A stretch of DNA of 42,872 nucleotides from positions 1-42,872 of the forward strand of contig JAUCBJ010000207.1 of assembly GCA_032718475.1 (NCBI GenBank), given 5' to 3'. Shown here piece after piece: positions 29,102-40,281 of the stretch. Made by a program: the position numbers and the translations under genes. Source of the stretch: Nemertoderma westbladi. Its lineage: Eukaryota; Xenacoelomorpha; Nemertodermatida; Nemertodermatidae. Positions within the stretch are counted from its first letter, which is position 1. The number at the start of each line of letters is the position of its first letter. Below the pieces are notes generated by a model, which made no database searches, had not been told where the DNA came from, and was given only the letters and a program-made list of their open reading frames with translations.

Positions 29102-30381
29102 TGCTTCCAAGAAATTTCATAATTTCAATTAATGATAGCGAAGATATTTCACATAATAAAATTGTGATTGCTCTATTGATTTTAGGTGTAATTTATTTAT
29201 TTGTTTTAGTTTAAAAACCACTTTTTTTATAATATAACAAAAAAGTTTTTTGGGGATAAGGGATTTTGAGGTCGACAAATCCGATGGGCGAGGTTACATG
29301 CACCCGTTTATTTGAGAAATTGTGTAAATTATTGTAGCTCCCGCTATTGTACAAGCAAATTTGGTATTAAAAGGGGTTCAATTATTTTGACAAATTTCCG
29401 TTGCTCTGGAAACTAAATGGTAACTAACTACTGGAAGTGCATACAGTAGTCCAGTCAATCGATTGTCACTGTACTAAAGTTTGTCCGTACCAAATTTGGG
29501 TGGGTAATAAATATCCCACCAATTGACCCCTTGTTGCTATGTAAAATCCCTGTTGTTAAGAAAAGAAGCATGGAATTGAAAGTGATCGAATTTTGACTTT
29601 TTGTTGATAATTCAGATATAGCAAAATAATGTACTGTAGAATAAAAAAAAATTGGTTCGGGTGAATTGCGTATTAGTTATGGGTTACCTCTTATTTTTCC
29701 CTAGATTGACTGGACTAATAATGCCTATAGGCCGCAACGCTGCAAAGTGGTACCTTAAGAATAATTCACCAGAACGCTGTTAAGTTGACATAATGTAACA
29801 AATACATGCAACTTTCGAATGCCCATTTGAATTCCATTTAAAAACCAAATTCAACTATTTTTCCATTTTTGGAATCCTTGCACGGCCAGCTTTCCACTAG
29901 ACCCAACTAATATAAGATTGAAGAATAACTGCAGTACGACTGGTGCAATATCACCGGAAACACTTTTTTCAAACGCCTGTAGCTAAACAATGAAAGCGAA
30001 AATAAAAAATTTGGCTCACCCAATAAGGAGGAGATAGGTGAAACTATCTATGTTTCAAATTTCATGCAATCTCATTTATGATTTGTAAAAAAAAATTTTT
30101 TTTTGGAGAACCACTCAAATACGACATTATATTCCAGGACATCGTGTACGGTGGTGAGAATAAGCTAATTGCCTTTATTATTGAAATTGACCCTGAGGGG
30201 ATAGTTTTGTATTATTTTTTCCCGACTTGTACTGGGTCGAACGATTTTCAAAACTATAGGGGAAACAAATCTACTAGATTGGTTTCAATACCAACAAACT
30301 TCCTTTCAAACGACTTTCCCAATTCAAAAGTTCATTGGTTATTAAGAGAGGAGTAACTATTGTATTTGATTTTGCACACAA
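29102..30381. other. AT-rich DNA, no gene supported
   Basis: No protein or RNA family recognised. GGATTTTGAGGTCGAC at 29261 resembles the GGTTTTCGAGGTCGCT phrase at 15823 and 27282. A 92-codon frame at 30078-30356 shows no recognisable feature. Confidence 0.4.
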
Positions 30382-30673
30382 ACTAACCAACGAATTATTA
30401 AGTAATTTAAACAGGATGATCCAACTCTATAGCAAATGGAGCGGAAAAAATGAATTCGCCACCGGCGGGGATTGAACCCGCGTCTCCCGATAAAAGTAGT
30501 GGTTAGCATACCTGAACGTTTATCGGGAGACGCGGGTTCAATCCCCGCTGGTGGCGAATTCTTTTTTCCGCTCCATTTGCTATAGAGTTGGATCATCCTA
30601 TGTCCTGTTTAAATTACTTAATAATTTATACAATCTATGGATGTTAAACACTTAAACACTAACCAACGAATTA
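30382..30673. mobile_element. Foldback-like inverted repeat with tRNA-like arms
   Basis: Left arm 30393-30494 and right arm 30519-30625 are near-perfect inverted repeats (one 7-base insertion in the right arm) around a 24-base centre. The arms contain GCGGGTTCAATCCCCGC, a perfect tRNA T-arm and pol III B box, once in each orientation. In the centre TAGTGGTTAGCAT matches an A box in plus orientation. A 16-base direct repeat, ACTAACCAACGAATTA, flanks the structure (30382-30397 and 30658-30673), like a retroposon target-site duplication. It may derive from a tRNA-derived SINE that was inverted and joined. Confidence 0.75.
30495..30555 (+). pseudogene. tRNA-like body in the hairpin
   Basis: From the A box (GTAGTGGTTAGCATA), a five-pair anticodon-like stem (CCTGA with TCGGG), a loop containing GTT, then GAGAC and the T-arm, spaced as in a tRNA. 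Base 33 of the loop is C where T is universal, and the 5' acceptor strand does not pair with the sequence after the T-arm. It is therefore a tRNA relic and not a working tRNA. The GTT (Asn-like) identity is only positional. Confidence 0.5.
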
Positions 30674-30679
30674 GATTTG

Positions 30680-31047
30680 TTTTCCAGAGTTTTGTAAAGA
30701 CCTTCGAAACCAATCTATTTATACTCGCTATTCAAGGTGTACTAATTATTTAGTACAAGTACACCACACCTTGGAACTACTGTTATACAATAGCACATAC
30801 CATTCCTTAATTAATTGTCGCACTGGTCTTGAGTAATTAAAATTAAATTGATTCCGGAATTTCAATCAAAACGCAATTATTTGTCATGATTTTAATATGT
30901 CTGGCTCGCTGCCTGTATCAATGTATACCATGTGCGAAGCAGAGTTGCAAAACAGCTGTAGTAAATCTAAATATACCAGTAACATAAATCGGTAAATTGC
31001 ATATAATATAATATAAAACGAATTATTACCACTAAAGGAAAACAAAA
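30680..31047. other. AT-rich DNA downstream of the methyltransferase gene
   Basis: No gene seen. On the minus strand an ATTAAA near 30896 lies about 150 bases after the methyltransferase stop and could serve as a poly(A) signal. A canonical AATAAA was not found in this gap. Confidence 0.35.
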
Positions 31048-31779
31048 TCATAGAGTTCTGTTAAGTCTACTCCCTTTCAAAGCGTACATCTTAACTTTAA
31101 ACATCTTGCTAGGGAACCCAATCTGTGTGGCTTCTTTAATCAAACAGAGACCCGCCTTATGGAAAATCTCCTTAAATTCTTTGTCGGTGCGCGTGAAACT
31201 GCTATCAACATCATCGAAAGTCCTCCTACTAGCAACGTTGTCCTTCACGAATATCATACCTCCTCGACTCAAGGATTCCCGGCACCGCACAAAGAATCTC
31301 ACTAGATCATCGTCCTGTATGTGTCCCAGAACCCACTGAGACCAAATGGCGTTGTATCGCCCATCTTCCGGCTCTAAGTCCTGTATTCGACTGCATAAAA
31401 TTTGCCCGACTCTAGAACTATCGTTTTCCAAGTTTACTTTCGCTTGCTTCAAAAATTTCTCGCTAACATCGCTAATGTCGACTTCTTTGAAATACTTCAA
31501 CAACAATCCCTTTGTGACTCTGCCTATCCCCGCGCCGCACTCTAAAACCCGATGGGTGTTTATCTTACCAGCCCCTTTGACGAAGTTATCGAGGAATCGA
31601 CAGGAATCTTTAATGTCGAGGTCGTGTAGATGCTCGTAGCCTCCCAGCATGCCGTTTATGTCCGCATCCACGGTATCCCAATACTCTTCCGCTTTGGAAT
31701 AGAAATCGGAAGCAGCAACTGTAACTTCCGGAATCGCTGTAGACGATTCATCGCAGCTTTTCGATTTACCTGCCATCAT
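31048..31779 (-). CDS. NTMT1: Protein N-terminal methyltransferase 1 (NTMT1-like)
   Basis: An intact 243-residue minus-strand frame, starting ATG ATG at 31779. It matches the alpha-N-methyltransferase family (NTMT1/METTL11A), which transfers methyl groups from S-adenosylmethionine to the N-terminal amine of proteins starting Xaa-Pro-Lys after Met removal, mainly in the nucleus. Visible features: EYWDTVDADINGMLGGYEHL at residues 32-51, characteristic of the family; the cofactor-binding ECGAGIGRVTKG at 80-91; VDISD around 100-104; IWSQWVLGHIQDDDL at 145-159, the substrate-side block; and FVKDNVASRR. Length is close to the ~223-residue vertebrate protein, with a longer N terminus. It is a single coding exon without breaks, either an intronless locus or a preserved retrocopy. 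Confidence 0.9.
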   Translation of the reverse strand: MMAGKSKSCDESSTAIPEVTVAASDFYSKAEEYWDTVDADINGMLGGYEHLHDLDIKDSCRFLDNFVKGAGKINTHRVLECGAGIGRVTKGLLLKYFKEVDISDVSEKFLKQAKVNLENDSSRVGQILCSRIQDLEPEDGRYNAIWSQWVLGHIQDDDLVRFFVRCRESLSRGGMIFVKDNVASRRTFDDVDSSFTRTDKEFKEIFHKAGLCLIKEATQIGFPSKMFKVKMYALKGSRLNRTL

Positions 31780-31799
31780 AGCTGTATAGGCCAGTAGGC

Positions 31800-32284
31800 C
31801 TACCTGTCAGAGTGTCAGCCTGTATACCGGGTTCAAATTCAAACTCGAGTAGGGTACCGGTATCAGAGTTTATTACAGTATTATTTGATAATGAGATAAC
31901 TCTACTTACCTGTATGAGATAAAAAGGGCATAATCGTCTTACAAAAATTAAAAATTTTCAGTTTATCAATCAGTCAATCCGCAACGTGACTTATGATGGT
32001 AACTGGGTAACCGGCTGACCGCCAGAGGGCAGGAGGGTATCCAGGTATGTCAGTATGTCAGTATGTACTGATGTATGGCAGTAGTAGGGTAGGCTTAGGC
32101 GGTTCCCCGGCTTTATATCCTAGAGCACCTTAGATCCTGAGCGAACTTAGATCTTGGGTGAACATAAATCCTTCCCTGCTTCACATACGAACTTAGATCC
32201 CACCTTGCATATTTGCTTCGCCGTACTGTAGCTGTGTTAATGTGAAAATTCACAAAGGCCAGCAGACCTTACTGTAAATACTGA
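31800..32284. other. Upstream region of the NTMT1-like gene
   Basis: Probable promoter and 5' UTR side of the minus-strand methyltransferase gene. No TATA box stands out. GAACTTAGATC-like phrases occur at about 32131, 32145 and 32188, and a GTATGTCA microrepeat lies at 32044-32083. Confidence 0.35.
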
Positions 32285-34480
32285 GACGTCAGAAGCTGAA
32301 TTAATGTTAATAATCCACGATATTCAGAACTGCAAATCAACCAATGACCTATTTCCAGTTAAACTGTTAAAAATTGCTGCACCATTCTTCGTCGGACACT
32401 ATGTTCCTTATTTATCTGTGTAAACGAAGGGGCGTCTTTCCGGATTGTCTTAAGAAGGCGGCCGTGGTTCCCATACATAAAGATGCCTCCCCTTTTGATC
32501 CTTCCAACTACCGACCAATTTCGCTACTTCCTGTTTTCGAGAAAGTCCTCGAGGTAATTGTTGCTTCGCAATTGTCGTCATTCTTTAATAAGTTCCAAAT
32601 TTTTGTAAAAATCAATATGGTTTTCGTCGAGGGCATTATACTACTGTTCAAGCTCTAATTAATGTTGCTTACCAGCTTCAGGACGCTCTAGATAGTCAAT
32701 TATACTCGTGTGTTGTTTTTATTCATTTTCGCAAGGCTTTTGACACCATAGACCACAGGGTGCTCCTTAAGGGGGGGGTACACCATTTTGGTCCAAAATA
32801 TGTCGAAATTTTTTTTATGGTCTATTAAAATGCACCATTGAATGGTGTTTCCAAATCTGAAAACCGCTATTTAATAGCTCTTTTAGTTTTCAAGTTACGT
32901 AAATTTCCATTTACGGAATCCTATTGAAATTACTATTACTATGTATAATGAAAGGTCGATTATCTCCAAATATTTTTTTCATGAAATTGTCAACTTCAAA
33001 ACCCTACTACTTCTACAATTTTTGAGTAATTAGTCTGAAACTTCTTGTGGGTGTCTAGATAGCCACCCTGCATAAAAGTATCAGACAACTTTTCGAAATT
33101 TTTTGTTAATAAAATTTAATACTATTTATAAAAAACCTAAAAATTTACATAAATTTGCAGCGCCACCTAGCGGAGCAGAATTATTTTAACAAAATTTCGC
33201 CTGATAGTTATGTTGCCCCATCTTTGATCTATCATATAAAAAACGTTCATGTGATTAGGTTCAAAACTGTAAAAGCCTTAGGGTTTTAAGCGCAACCAAG
33301 TTTTTTTTGTTGTTAACTAGTATTAACTAATATTAAATGGCGAAAAAAAAAAATTTTCTGACCTGTCATGTAGAATAGCATCTTAGGTACCTATATGCCA
33401 AATTTTAGCCAAAATCAAACAATTTTGAAACGCTGAGAGTGATAAATCAAAGAGTTGTCCGAAAATGGTGTACCCCCCCCTTAAATAGGTCGAGGTATAT
33501 GGTGTGAGAGGAATTCCGCATCAATTCCTTTCAAGTTACCTTACCTCACGTTCGCAGTGCGTTAAAATTGGTGCCGTTTACTTAGATTTTCTACCAATAA
33601 CGACTGATGTCCCCCAGGGTTCGATATTTGGACCATTTACTTTTTTTAATTTATATAAATGATCTACCTAGAGTAACATCGCTACTTAGTGTACTTTACG
33701 CGGATGATACCTGTTTATTACGTAGCCATATTATTAAATGCCATAATCTTGTAGACATTATTAACTTAGAAATTGAAAGTTTAAATGAATGGTTCGCAGC
33801 AAATAAGCTGTCACTAAATATGTCTAAAACAGTTTATTGTTTATTTACAAATAAGACAACAGATTCAGCTCTAAAAGTTAAAATTAAGAAACACGAGTTA
33901 CTTAAGCGTAACCTTGTCTACCTTGTAAAGTATCTGGGCTTATCTTTAGATAGTAACTTAACATTGAAGGGACACACCGCCTTTTTTCTGTCTTACTGTA
34001 TATTAAAAAATTGACTGGATTATTTTATAAACTACGTTACAAGTTGCCCCTCAATGATTTAAAGTCGATATATTATTCACTGACGGTACATACTAAACTA
34101 CTGTTTGGACTAGAATTATGGGGTTCTACTTTTGAGACTTCTATTAAACGTATTAGGGTCCAAGTCAACAAAATAGTTAGAGCTAGAACCTTTAGTGACT
34201 GGGACGCACACTATATACCTATTTATAAACAGTTAGAAATACTTCCGCTACAATCATTGTTTAAGCTAAATGTAGGCAAATTAATGTTCGACGCTTTTAA
34301 TGAAAATTTACCAGTACGGCTCGCCAATATTTTTAGAAAGTCAAATATCCGCTATACTCACAAGAACACAAACAATAGTTTTTTCCCCCGTTTCAATACA
34401 GAATTAAACTCCTAAATAAAAAGCACCTTTTCGCCAAAGCATTTAAAAAACACTTATTATCTACTGCTGAATAAATTTAA
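32285..34480 (+). pseudogene. CR1/jockey-like RT pseudogene, split by MITE B
   Basis: Plus-strand RT in several frames. Before the insertion: LFPVKLLKIAAPFF, then KKAAVVPIHKDASPFDPSNYRPISLLP (32450-32545, block 1) and FRKAFDTIDHRVLL (32730-32766, motif A). At the TTAA it is interrupted by a 714-bp MITE. After it: DVPQGSIFGP (motif B, near 33610), VLYADDTCLL (active-site YADD, 33690), LNEWFAANKLSLNMSKT and KYLGLSLD. The C-terminal part (34011-34415) has LLFGLELWGS. Frameshifts near 32400, 32600, 33490, 33650 and 34010 show it is dead. No endonuclease was found upstream, so it is probably 5' truncated. Confidence 0.8.
32767..33484. mobile_element. MITE B: TTAA-flanked, G8TACACC terminal repeats
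   Basis: A ~718-bp non-coding unit between TTAA (32767-32770) and TTAA (33481-33484). The left end GGGGGGGGTACACCATTTT is matched exactly in reverse complement at the right end (33462-33480), a 19-bp perfect terminal inverted repeat. The host RT motif A reading stops at the left TTAA and RT-like sequence resumes after the right one, so both the insertion and the 4-bp target duplication are clear. There is no transposase inside. Size and ends resemble MITE A. Kolobok-like by inference. Confidence 0.85.
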
Positions 34481-35225
34481 CATAACAATATTTTTCGTCG
34501 TTTTTGGATTATTTAATCACCCACTCTAACATCTGCTAAACTTTATCAATATAATATATTCCATATTCAGTTCATTTTCATATTTTCTTTCTCATTTCTG
34601 CATCGCATAATACAATTCAAACTATTTCTCAGAAGACCAGTACCTATCAAGCTTCGGCTTTCTAACTGGTCTCCTGTTCCTTTCTAACTCACCTCCATCA
34701 ATGTGCTACTCATACTAAACACGCTTGTGTTAAAATAAAATTCTGTGCTTAGTGGTGGGTTTGCTTACCGATATAAATCGACCCTGTCTTGAAAAAACAA
34801 CACAAGCGACATATTTTTCAAAAACCACCTTTTTATTGTTTCTGACCAATTAGAGCGCCTTCTACTGATCTATCGCGGTCTCGAAGGCTCAAAATCAACG
34901 GTTTAGAAGTTATAAGCTTATAGCTGACCATAACAACTCAAGCGACATGTTTAGGTTGATCTTATGATAGGCCAATTTTTTTTATAACAACCTAAGCGAC
35001 AACTTTTTATGTATATTTCCATAGTAATCATGGGACTATCCAATGGAATAACACAATTAGGACATTGTTTTATAATGTGTTTTATGCTGCATAGTGAATC
35101 TTTAAACGTTACAAACGAATATTCATTATGTCTGTTGAAGTTGAAATTGCTGAAAACTGTTTCTAATTTATCTACCAATTAAGGATGTAAGGTAGAGATG
35201 CGCCTTGGTCGGTCAGTCCCCTTCA
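34481..35225. other. AT-rich DNA before the satellite
   Basis: No gene supported. The phrase AACAAC, two variable bases, AAGCGACA occurs at about 34797, 34932 and 34986 in direct orientation, suggesting remains of a repeat with variable spacing. Confidence 0.4.
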
Positions 35226-38200
35226 AGCTAAATATAAAACACATTGATAGAGCTAAATATAAAACACATTGATAGAGCTAAATACAAAGCGCATTGATAG
35301 AGCTAAATATAAAACACATTGATAGAGATAAATATAAAGCGCATTGATAGAGCTAAATATAAAACACATTGATAGAGCTAAATATAAAACGCATTGATAC
35401 AGCTAAATATAAAACGCATTGATACAGCTAAATATAAAACGCATTGATAGAGCTAAATATAAAACACATTGATAGAGCTAAATATAAAACGCATTGATAG
35501 AGCTAAATATAAAACGCATTGATAGAGCTAAATATAAAACGCATTGATAGAGCTAAATATAAAACGCATTGATAGACCTAAATATAAAACACATTGATAG
35601 AGCTAAATATAAAACGCATTGATAGAGCTAAATATAAAACGCATTGATAGAGCTAAATATAAAACGCATTGATAGAGCTAAATATAAAACACATTGATAG
35701 AGCTAAATATAAAACGCATTGATAGAGCTAAATATAAAACGCATTGATAGAGCTAAATATAAAACGCATTGATAGAGCTAAATATAAAACGCATTGATAG
35801 AGCTAAATATAAAACACATTTATACAGCTAAATATAAAACGCATTGATAGAGCTAAATATAAAACGCATTGATAGAGCTAAATATAAAACGCATTGATAG
35901 AGCTAAATATAAAGCGCAATGATAGAGCTAAATATAAAACGCATTGATAGAGCTAAATATAAAACGCATTGATAGAGCTAAATATAAAGCGCAATGATAG
36001 AGCTAAATATAAAACGCATTGATACAGCTAAATATAAAACGCATTGATAGAGCTAAATATAAAACGCATTGATAGAGCTAAATATAAAACACATTGATAG
36101 AGCTAAATATAAAACGCATTGATAGAGCTAAATATAAAGCGCAATGATAGAGCTAAATATAAAACGCATTGATACAGCTAAATATAAAACGCATTGATAG
36201 AGCTAAATATAAAACGCATTGATAGAGCTAAATATAAAACACATTGATAGAGCTAAATATAAAACGCATTGATAGAGCTAAATATAAAACGCATTGATAG
36301 AGCTAAATATAAAACGCAATGATAGAACTAAATATAAAACGCATTGATAGAGCTAAATATAAAACGCATTGATAGAGCTAAATATAAAGCGCAATGATAG
36401 AGCTAAATATAAAACGCATTGATAGAGCTAAATATAAAACGCATTGATAGAGCTAAATATAAAACGCATTGATAGAGCTAAATATAAAACACATTGATAG
36501 AGCTAAATATAAAACGCATTGATAGAGCTAAATATAAAACGCATTGATAGAGCTAAATATAAAACGCATTGATAGAGCTAAATATAAAACACATTGATAG
36601 AGCTAAATATAAAACGCATTGATAGAGCTAAATATAAAACGCATTGATAGAGCTAAATATAAAACGCATTGATACAGCTAAATATAAAACGCATTGATAG
36701 AGCTAAATATAAAACGCATTGATAGAGCTAAATATAAAACACATTGATAGAGCTAAATATAAAACGCATTGATAGAGCTAAATATAAAACGCATTGATAG
36801 AGCTAAATATAAAACGCATTGATAGAGCTAAATATAAAACGCATTGATAGAGCTAAATATAAAACACATTGATAGAGCTAAATATAAAACGCATTGATAG
36901 AGCTAAATATAAAACGCATTGATAGAGCTAAATATAAAACGCATTGATAGAGCTAAATATAAAACACATTGATAGAGCTAAATATAAAACGCATTGATAG
37001 AGCTAAATATAAAACGCATTGATAGAGCTAAATATAAAACGCATTGATAGAGCTAAATATAAAACACATTGATAGAGCTAAATATAAAACACATTGATAC
37101 AGCTAAATATAAAACGCATTGATAGAGCTAAATATAAAACGCATTGATAGAGCTAAATATAAAACGCATTGATAGAGCTAAATATAAAGCGCATTTATAG
37201 AGCTAAATATAAAACGCATTTATAGAGCTAAATATAAAACGCATTGATAGAGCTAAATATAAAACGCATTGATAGAGCTAAATATAAAACACATTGATAG
37301 AGCTAAATATAAAACGCATTGATAGAGCTAAATATAAAACGCATTTATAGAGCTAAATATAAAACGCATTGATAGAGCTAAATATAAAACGCATTGATAG
37401 AGCTAAATATAAAACGCATTTATAGAGCTAAATATAAAAAGCATGGATAGAGCTAAATATAAAATGCATTGATAGAGCTAAATATAAAACGCATTGATAG
37501 AGCTAAATATAAAACACATTGATAGAGCTAAATATAAAGCGCAATGAATTGATAGAGCTAAATATAAAACGCATTTATAGAGCTAAATATAAAACGCATT
37601 TATAGAGCTAAATATAAAACGCATTTATAGAGCTAAATATAAAACGCATTGATAGAGCTAAATATAAAACGCATTGATAGAGCTAAATATAAAACACATT
37701 GATAGAGCTAAATATAAAACGCATTGATAGAGCTAAATATAAAACGCATTTATAGAGCTAAATATAAAACGCATTGATAGAGCTAAATATAAAACGCATT
37801 GATAGAGCTAAATATAAAACGCATTGATAGAGCTAAATATAAAACGCATTGATAGAGCTAAATATAAAACGCATTGATACAGCTAAATATAAAACGCATT
37901 GATAGAGCTAAATATAAAACACATTGATACAGCTATATATAAAACGCATTGATAGAGCTAAATATAAAACGCATTGATAGAGCTAAATATAAAACGCATT
38001 GATAGAGCTAAATATAAAGCGCAATGATAGAGCTAAATATAAAACGCATTGATAGAGCTAAATATAAAACGCATTGATAGAGCTAAATATAAAACGCATT
38101 GATAGAGCTAAATATAAAACGCATTGATAGAGCTAAATATAAAACGCATTGATAGAGCTAAATATAAAACGCATTGATAGAGCTAAATATAAAACGCATT

Positions 38201-39479
38201 GATAGAGCTAAATATAAAACGCATTTATAGAGCTAAATATAAAACGCATTGATAGAGCTAAATATAAAACGCATTGATAGAGCTAAATATAAAACGCATT
38301 GATAGAGCTAAATATAAAACGCATTGATAGAGCTAAATATAAAACGCATTGATACAGCTAAATATAAAACGCATTGATAGAGCTAAATATAAAACACATT
38401 GATACAGCTATATATAAAACGCATTGATAGAGCTAAATATAAAACGCATTGATAGAGCTAAATATAAAACGCATTGATAGAGCTAAATATAAAGCGCAAT
38501 GATAGAGCTAAATATAAAACGCATTGATAGAGCTAAATATAAAACGCATTGATAGAGCTAAATATAAAACGCATTGATAGAGCTAAATATAAAACGCATT
38601 GATAGAGCTAAATATAAAACGCATTGATAGAGCTAAATATAAAACGCATTGATAGAGCTAAATATAAAACGCATTTATAGAGCTAAATATAAAAAGCATG
38701 GATAGAGCTAAATATAAAATGCATTGATAGAGCTAAATATAAAACGCATTGATAGAGCTAAATATAAAACACATTGATAGAGCTAAATATAAAGCGCAAT
38801 GAATTGATAGAGCTAAATATAAAACGCATTTATAGAACTAAATATAAAACGCATTTATAGAGCTAAATATAAAACGCATTTATAGAGCTAAATATAAAAC
38901 GCATTGATAGAGCTAAATATAAAACGCATTGATAGAGCTAAATATAAAACACATTGATAGAGCTAAATATAAAACGCATTGATAGAGCTAAATATAAAAC
39001 GCATTTATAGAGCTAAATATAAAACGCATTGATAGAGCTAAATATAAAACGCATTGATAGAGCTAAATATAAAACGCATTGATAGAGCTAAATATAAAAC
39101 GCATTGATAGAGCTAAATATAAAACGCATTGATACAGCTAAATATAAAACGCATTGATAGAGCTAAATATAAAACACATTGATACAGCTATATATAAAAC
39201 GCATTGATAGAGCTAAATATAAAACGCATTGATAGAGCTAAATATAAAACGCATTGATAGAGCTAAATATAAAGCGCAATGATAGAGCTAAATATAAAAC
39301 GCATTGATAGAGCTAAATATAAAACGCATTGATAGAGCTAAATATAAAACGCATTGATAGAGCTAAATATAAAACGCATTGATAGAGCTAAATATAAAAC
39401 GCATTGATAGAGCTAAATATAAAACGCATTGATAGAGCTAAATATAAAACGCATTTATAGAGCTAAATATAAAACGCAT
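35226..39479. repeat. 25-bp satellite array, ~170 copies
   Basis: A head-to-tail array of a 25-bp AT-rich unit with core GAGCTAAATATAAAA followed by CGCATT or a variant (CACATT, GCGCAAT). Variants recur at fixed distances. A GCATGGATAG variant occurs at 37441 and 38696, a 5-base insertion (GCAATGAATT) at 37541 and 38796, and an AGCTATATAT variant at 37926, 38401 and 39181. The distance 1255 (50 units plus the 5-base insertion) therefore defines a higher-order repeat, with the second copy truncated at 39479. A 475-bp sub-period and a 150-bp pair (35989 and 36139) are also visible. The array has no open frame. Confidence 0.97.
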
Positions 39480-39584
39480 AAAATTACTGAAAATAATTAC
39501 TGATATGATAGTTGTAACAAATGTTCATATAAAATTATGTAAAAATTTACATAATTGAATTAAATTGGTTTCGCTCTTATCTTA

Positions 39585-40063
39585 GTGAGTGCTCTTATCG
39601 AGTACTTATTGGATATAGTTATTCACATGGAGTTAATATGGAGTTCCACAGGGTTCTCTGTTCTTGGGCCATTATTATTTTCACTATATACGCGTCCCCT
39701 TTACAACGTAATTCGGCGACATGGTCTAAAATTCACTTGTATGCTGATGATACTCAGCTATATGTTTCATTTAAACGTAGTGAGGTTTCTGAAGCCATAA
39801 ATGTTAGTGCAGATTGCATTGCTGATATTAAAAATTGGATGAATAAGCATTTTATGAAAATGAATGACGGTAAGACTGAGATGGTCCTAATGCAATCGCG
39901 TTTTGCTGATCAACAGCTGCTAATCGGGGGGAAAATGGTGGAAAGTAGTAAATCTGCCAGGACTATTGGTTTTATTGAGGATGAACACCTGAGGATGGAT
40001 AAACAAATAGCTCACGTAGTTAAGGAGTCATTCTACCACATTTACTTAATTAATATTGCATGA
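39585..40063 (+). pseudogene. CR1-like RT fragment
   Basis: Two overlapping plus-strand frames hold the middle of an RT. One reads GFSVLGPLLFSLYT (motif B). The other carries KIHLYADDTQLYVSF (active-site YADD), then IKNWMNKHFMKMNDGKTEMVLM, the usual block after the active site, and ends at 40063. The 5' part of the element is missing. The sequence differs from the RT at 33600, so it is another CR1/L2-like family. At least one frameshift near 39700. Confidence 0.7.
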
Positions 40064-40281
40064 TTTTAAACTCTACTTAATTATTTGCTGGATTTTTAGA
40101 TCTTTTACTTATAACTTTTACTTATCACTATACTATTGCTGATTTTAAATTCTACTTAATTAATTAATATTACATTGTATTTGTATAATTGTATAATTTG
40201 CAATTGTTCGTTAGTCTGTGCGCCTAGAGCTATTATTGTATAGGCGGGTTATAAATAAAAATTATTATTATTATTATTAAA
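40064..40281 (+). mobile_element. 3' end of the CR1-like element
   Basis: Non-coding sequence ending in a probable hairpin (TGCGCCTAGAGC, then TATAGGCGGG at 40218-40250), ATAAATAAAA and an (ATT)n run (40260-40279). This hairpin-plus-ATT order is typical of CR1/L2-like 3' ends and marks the element's end. Confidence 0.55.

Noticed and set aside
30078-30356. 92-codon plus-strand frame
   Set aside because: No recognised motif and no promoter or splice context; could be chance in AT-rich DNA.
30495-30555. Functional tRNA gene
   Set aside because: The acceptor stem does not pair and position 33 is not T. Only the internal promoter and T-arm are intact.
35226-39479. CRISPR array
   Set aside because: Units are contiguous 25-bp repeats without unique spacers, in a eukaryotic context. 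It is a satellite.
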